Positions 63,808-64,000 of a stretch of DNA of 64,000 nt are shown one piece after another. Origin of the DNA: Nemania diffusa (Eukaryota; Ascomycota; Sordariomycetes; Xylariales; Xylariaceae); NCBI GenBank assembly GCA_038501195.1, contig JBBPUQ010000002.1:6649001-6713000 (forward strand). Direction: 5' to 3'. Within the stretch, counting starts at the first letter, position 1, and each line of letters starts with the position of its first letter. Under the pieces are notes generated by a model that searched no databases, was not told the origin of the DNA, and was given only the letters and a program-made list of their open reading frames with translations. A program made the translations under genes and the position numbers.

Positions 63808-64000
63808 ATAATTTGTTTTGTTTACAAATAAAAATCCAATAAAAGTTAAATAAAAAATAGTATTGTTTTAGCTAAAATAGTTTTTAGTTTTTAATAAAAA
63901 ATAAATCTAAATAATTATATAATGTATTATTATATTTTCAATATAACTAAGTTTTAATTATATATATTAAAAAATATATAAACATATTTAAAGTATACAA

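Larger units (their letters stand above)
57434..64000. repeat. Unit copy U3 (left part, cut by the window end)
   Basis: Starts with TTGTAACAAGTTATAGG and aligns with 11874-18130 and 37021-43280. By eye it keeps more G and C than U1 or U2 (for example CAG, GCC, GAC and GAA codons where the others have TAA, ACT, AAT or AAA), so it is the least mutated copy here. The left-end minisatellite is expanded to about nine units against four in the other copies. Blocks A, B, C and D are present; the window ends before the 172-bp repeats. Confidence 0.85.

Noticed and set aside
1..64000. Ribosomal DNA array as explanation for the tandem unit
   Set aside because: The unit is about 18 kb, seven blocks read as former proteins, and I recognised no conserved rRNA stretch. 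Mutation could hide rRNA, so this is not absolute.
1..64000. Mitochondrial or apicoplast genome
   Set aside because: No tRNA, rRNA or recognisable organelle gene was seen, and copies differing by dense transitions with stops are not expected in a working organelle genome.

Overview
The window is almost entirely A and T and holds no intact gene that I can support. It is built from one large unit of about 17.7-17.9 kb that occurs four times in the same orientation. I call the copies U0 (1-10640, right part only), U1 (11874-29814), U2 (37021-54739) and U3 (57434-64000, left part only). Between them lie three spacers, S0 (10641-11873), S1 (29815-37020) and S2 (54740-57433), which contain almost no G or C. 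The copies align end to end. They differ mainly by C/T and G/A transitions, by copy number of short tandem repeats, and by homopolymer length.

This pattern (long repeats, transitions on both strands, stop codons scattered through formerly readable frames) is what repeat-directed cytosine mutation leaves, as in repeat-induced point mutation (RIP) of filamentous fungi. I therefore favour an AT-rich, repeat-rich compartment of a fungal nuclear genome, perhaps subtelomeric or centromere-like, with moderate to low confidence. The signature is not the textbook one. C is lost mainly when preceded by a pyrimidine (TpC is nearly absent) and survives after A or G, while CpA, the usual RIP target, is not specially depleted.

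Within a unit, in order: a minisatellite of about 60 bp near the left end; decayed coding blocks A, B, C and D; a 172-bp tandem repeat; block E; a CT-rich minisatellite; blocks F and G (G with an in-frame 23-codon repeat); then about 5 kb with no supported gene, before the AT-only spacer. All supported blocks read on the + strand. The clearest is D, a frame of 329 codons ending in a Lys/Ala/Glu-rich tail. Short AT-rich palindromes of one recurrent type sit in the gaps between the blocks, at the same places in every copy. I could not assign any block to a protein family. The stops are explained by C-to-T or G-to-A change: one codon reads CAG in U3, TAG in U1 and TAA in U2.

The spacers share their left end but stop at different points on the right, where the next unit starts with the same sequence. 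U3 keeps the most G and C and is the best template for comparison.
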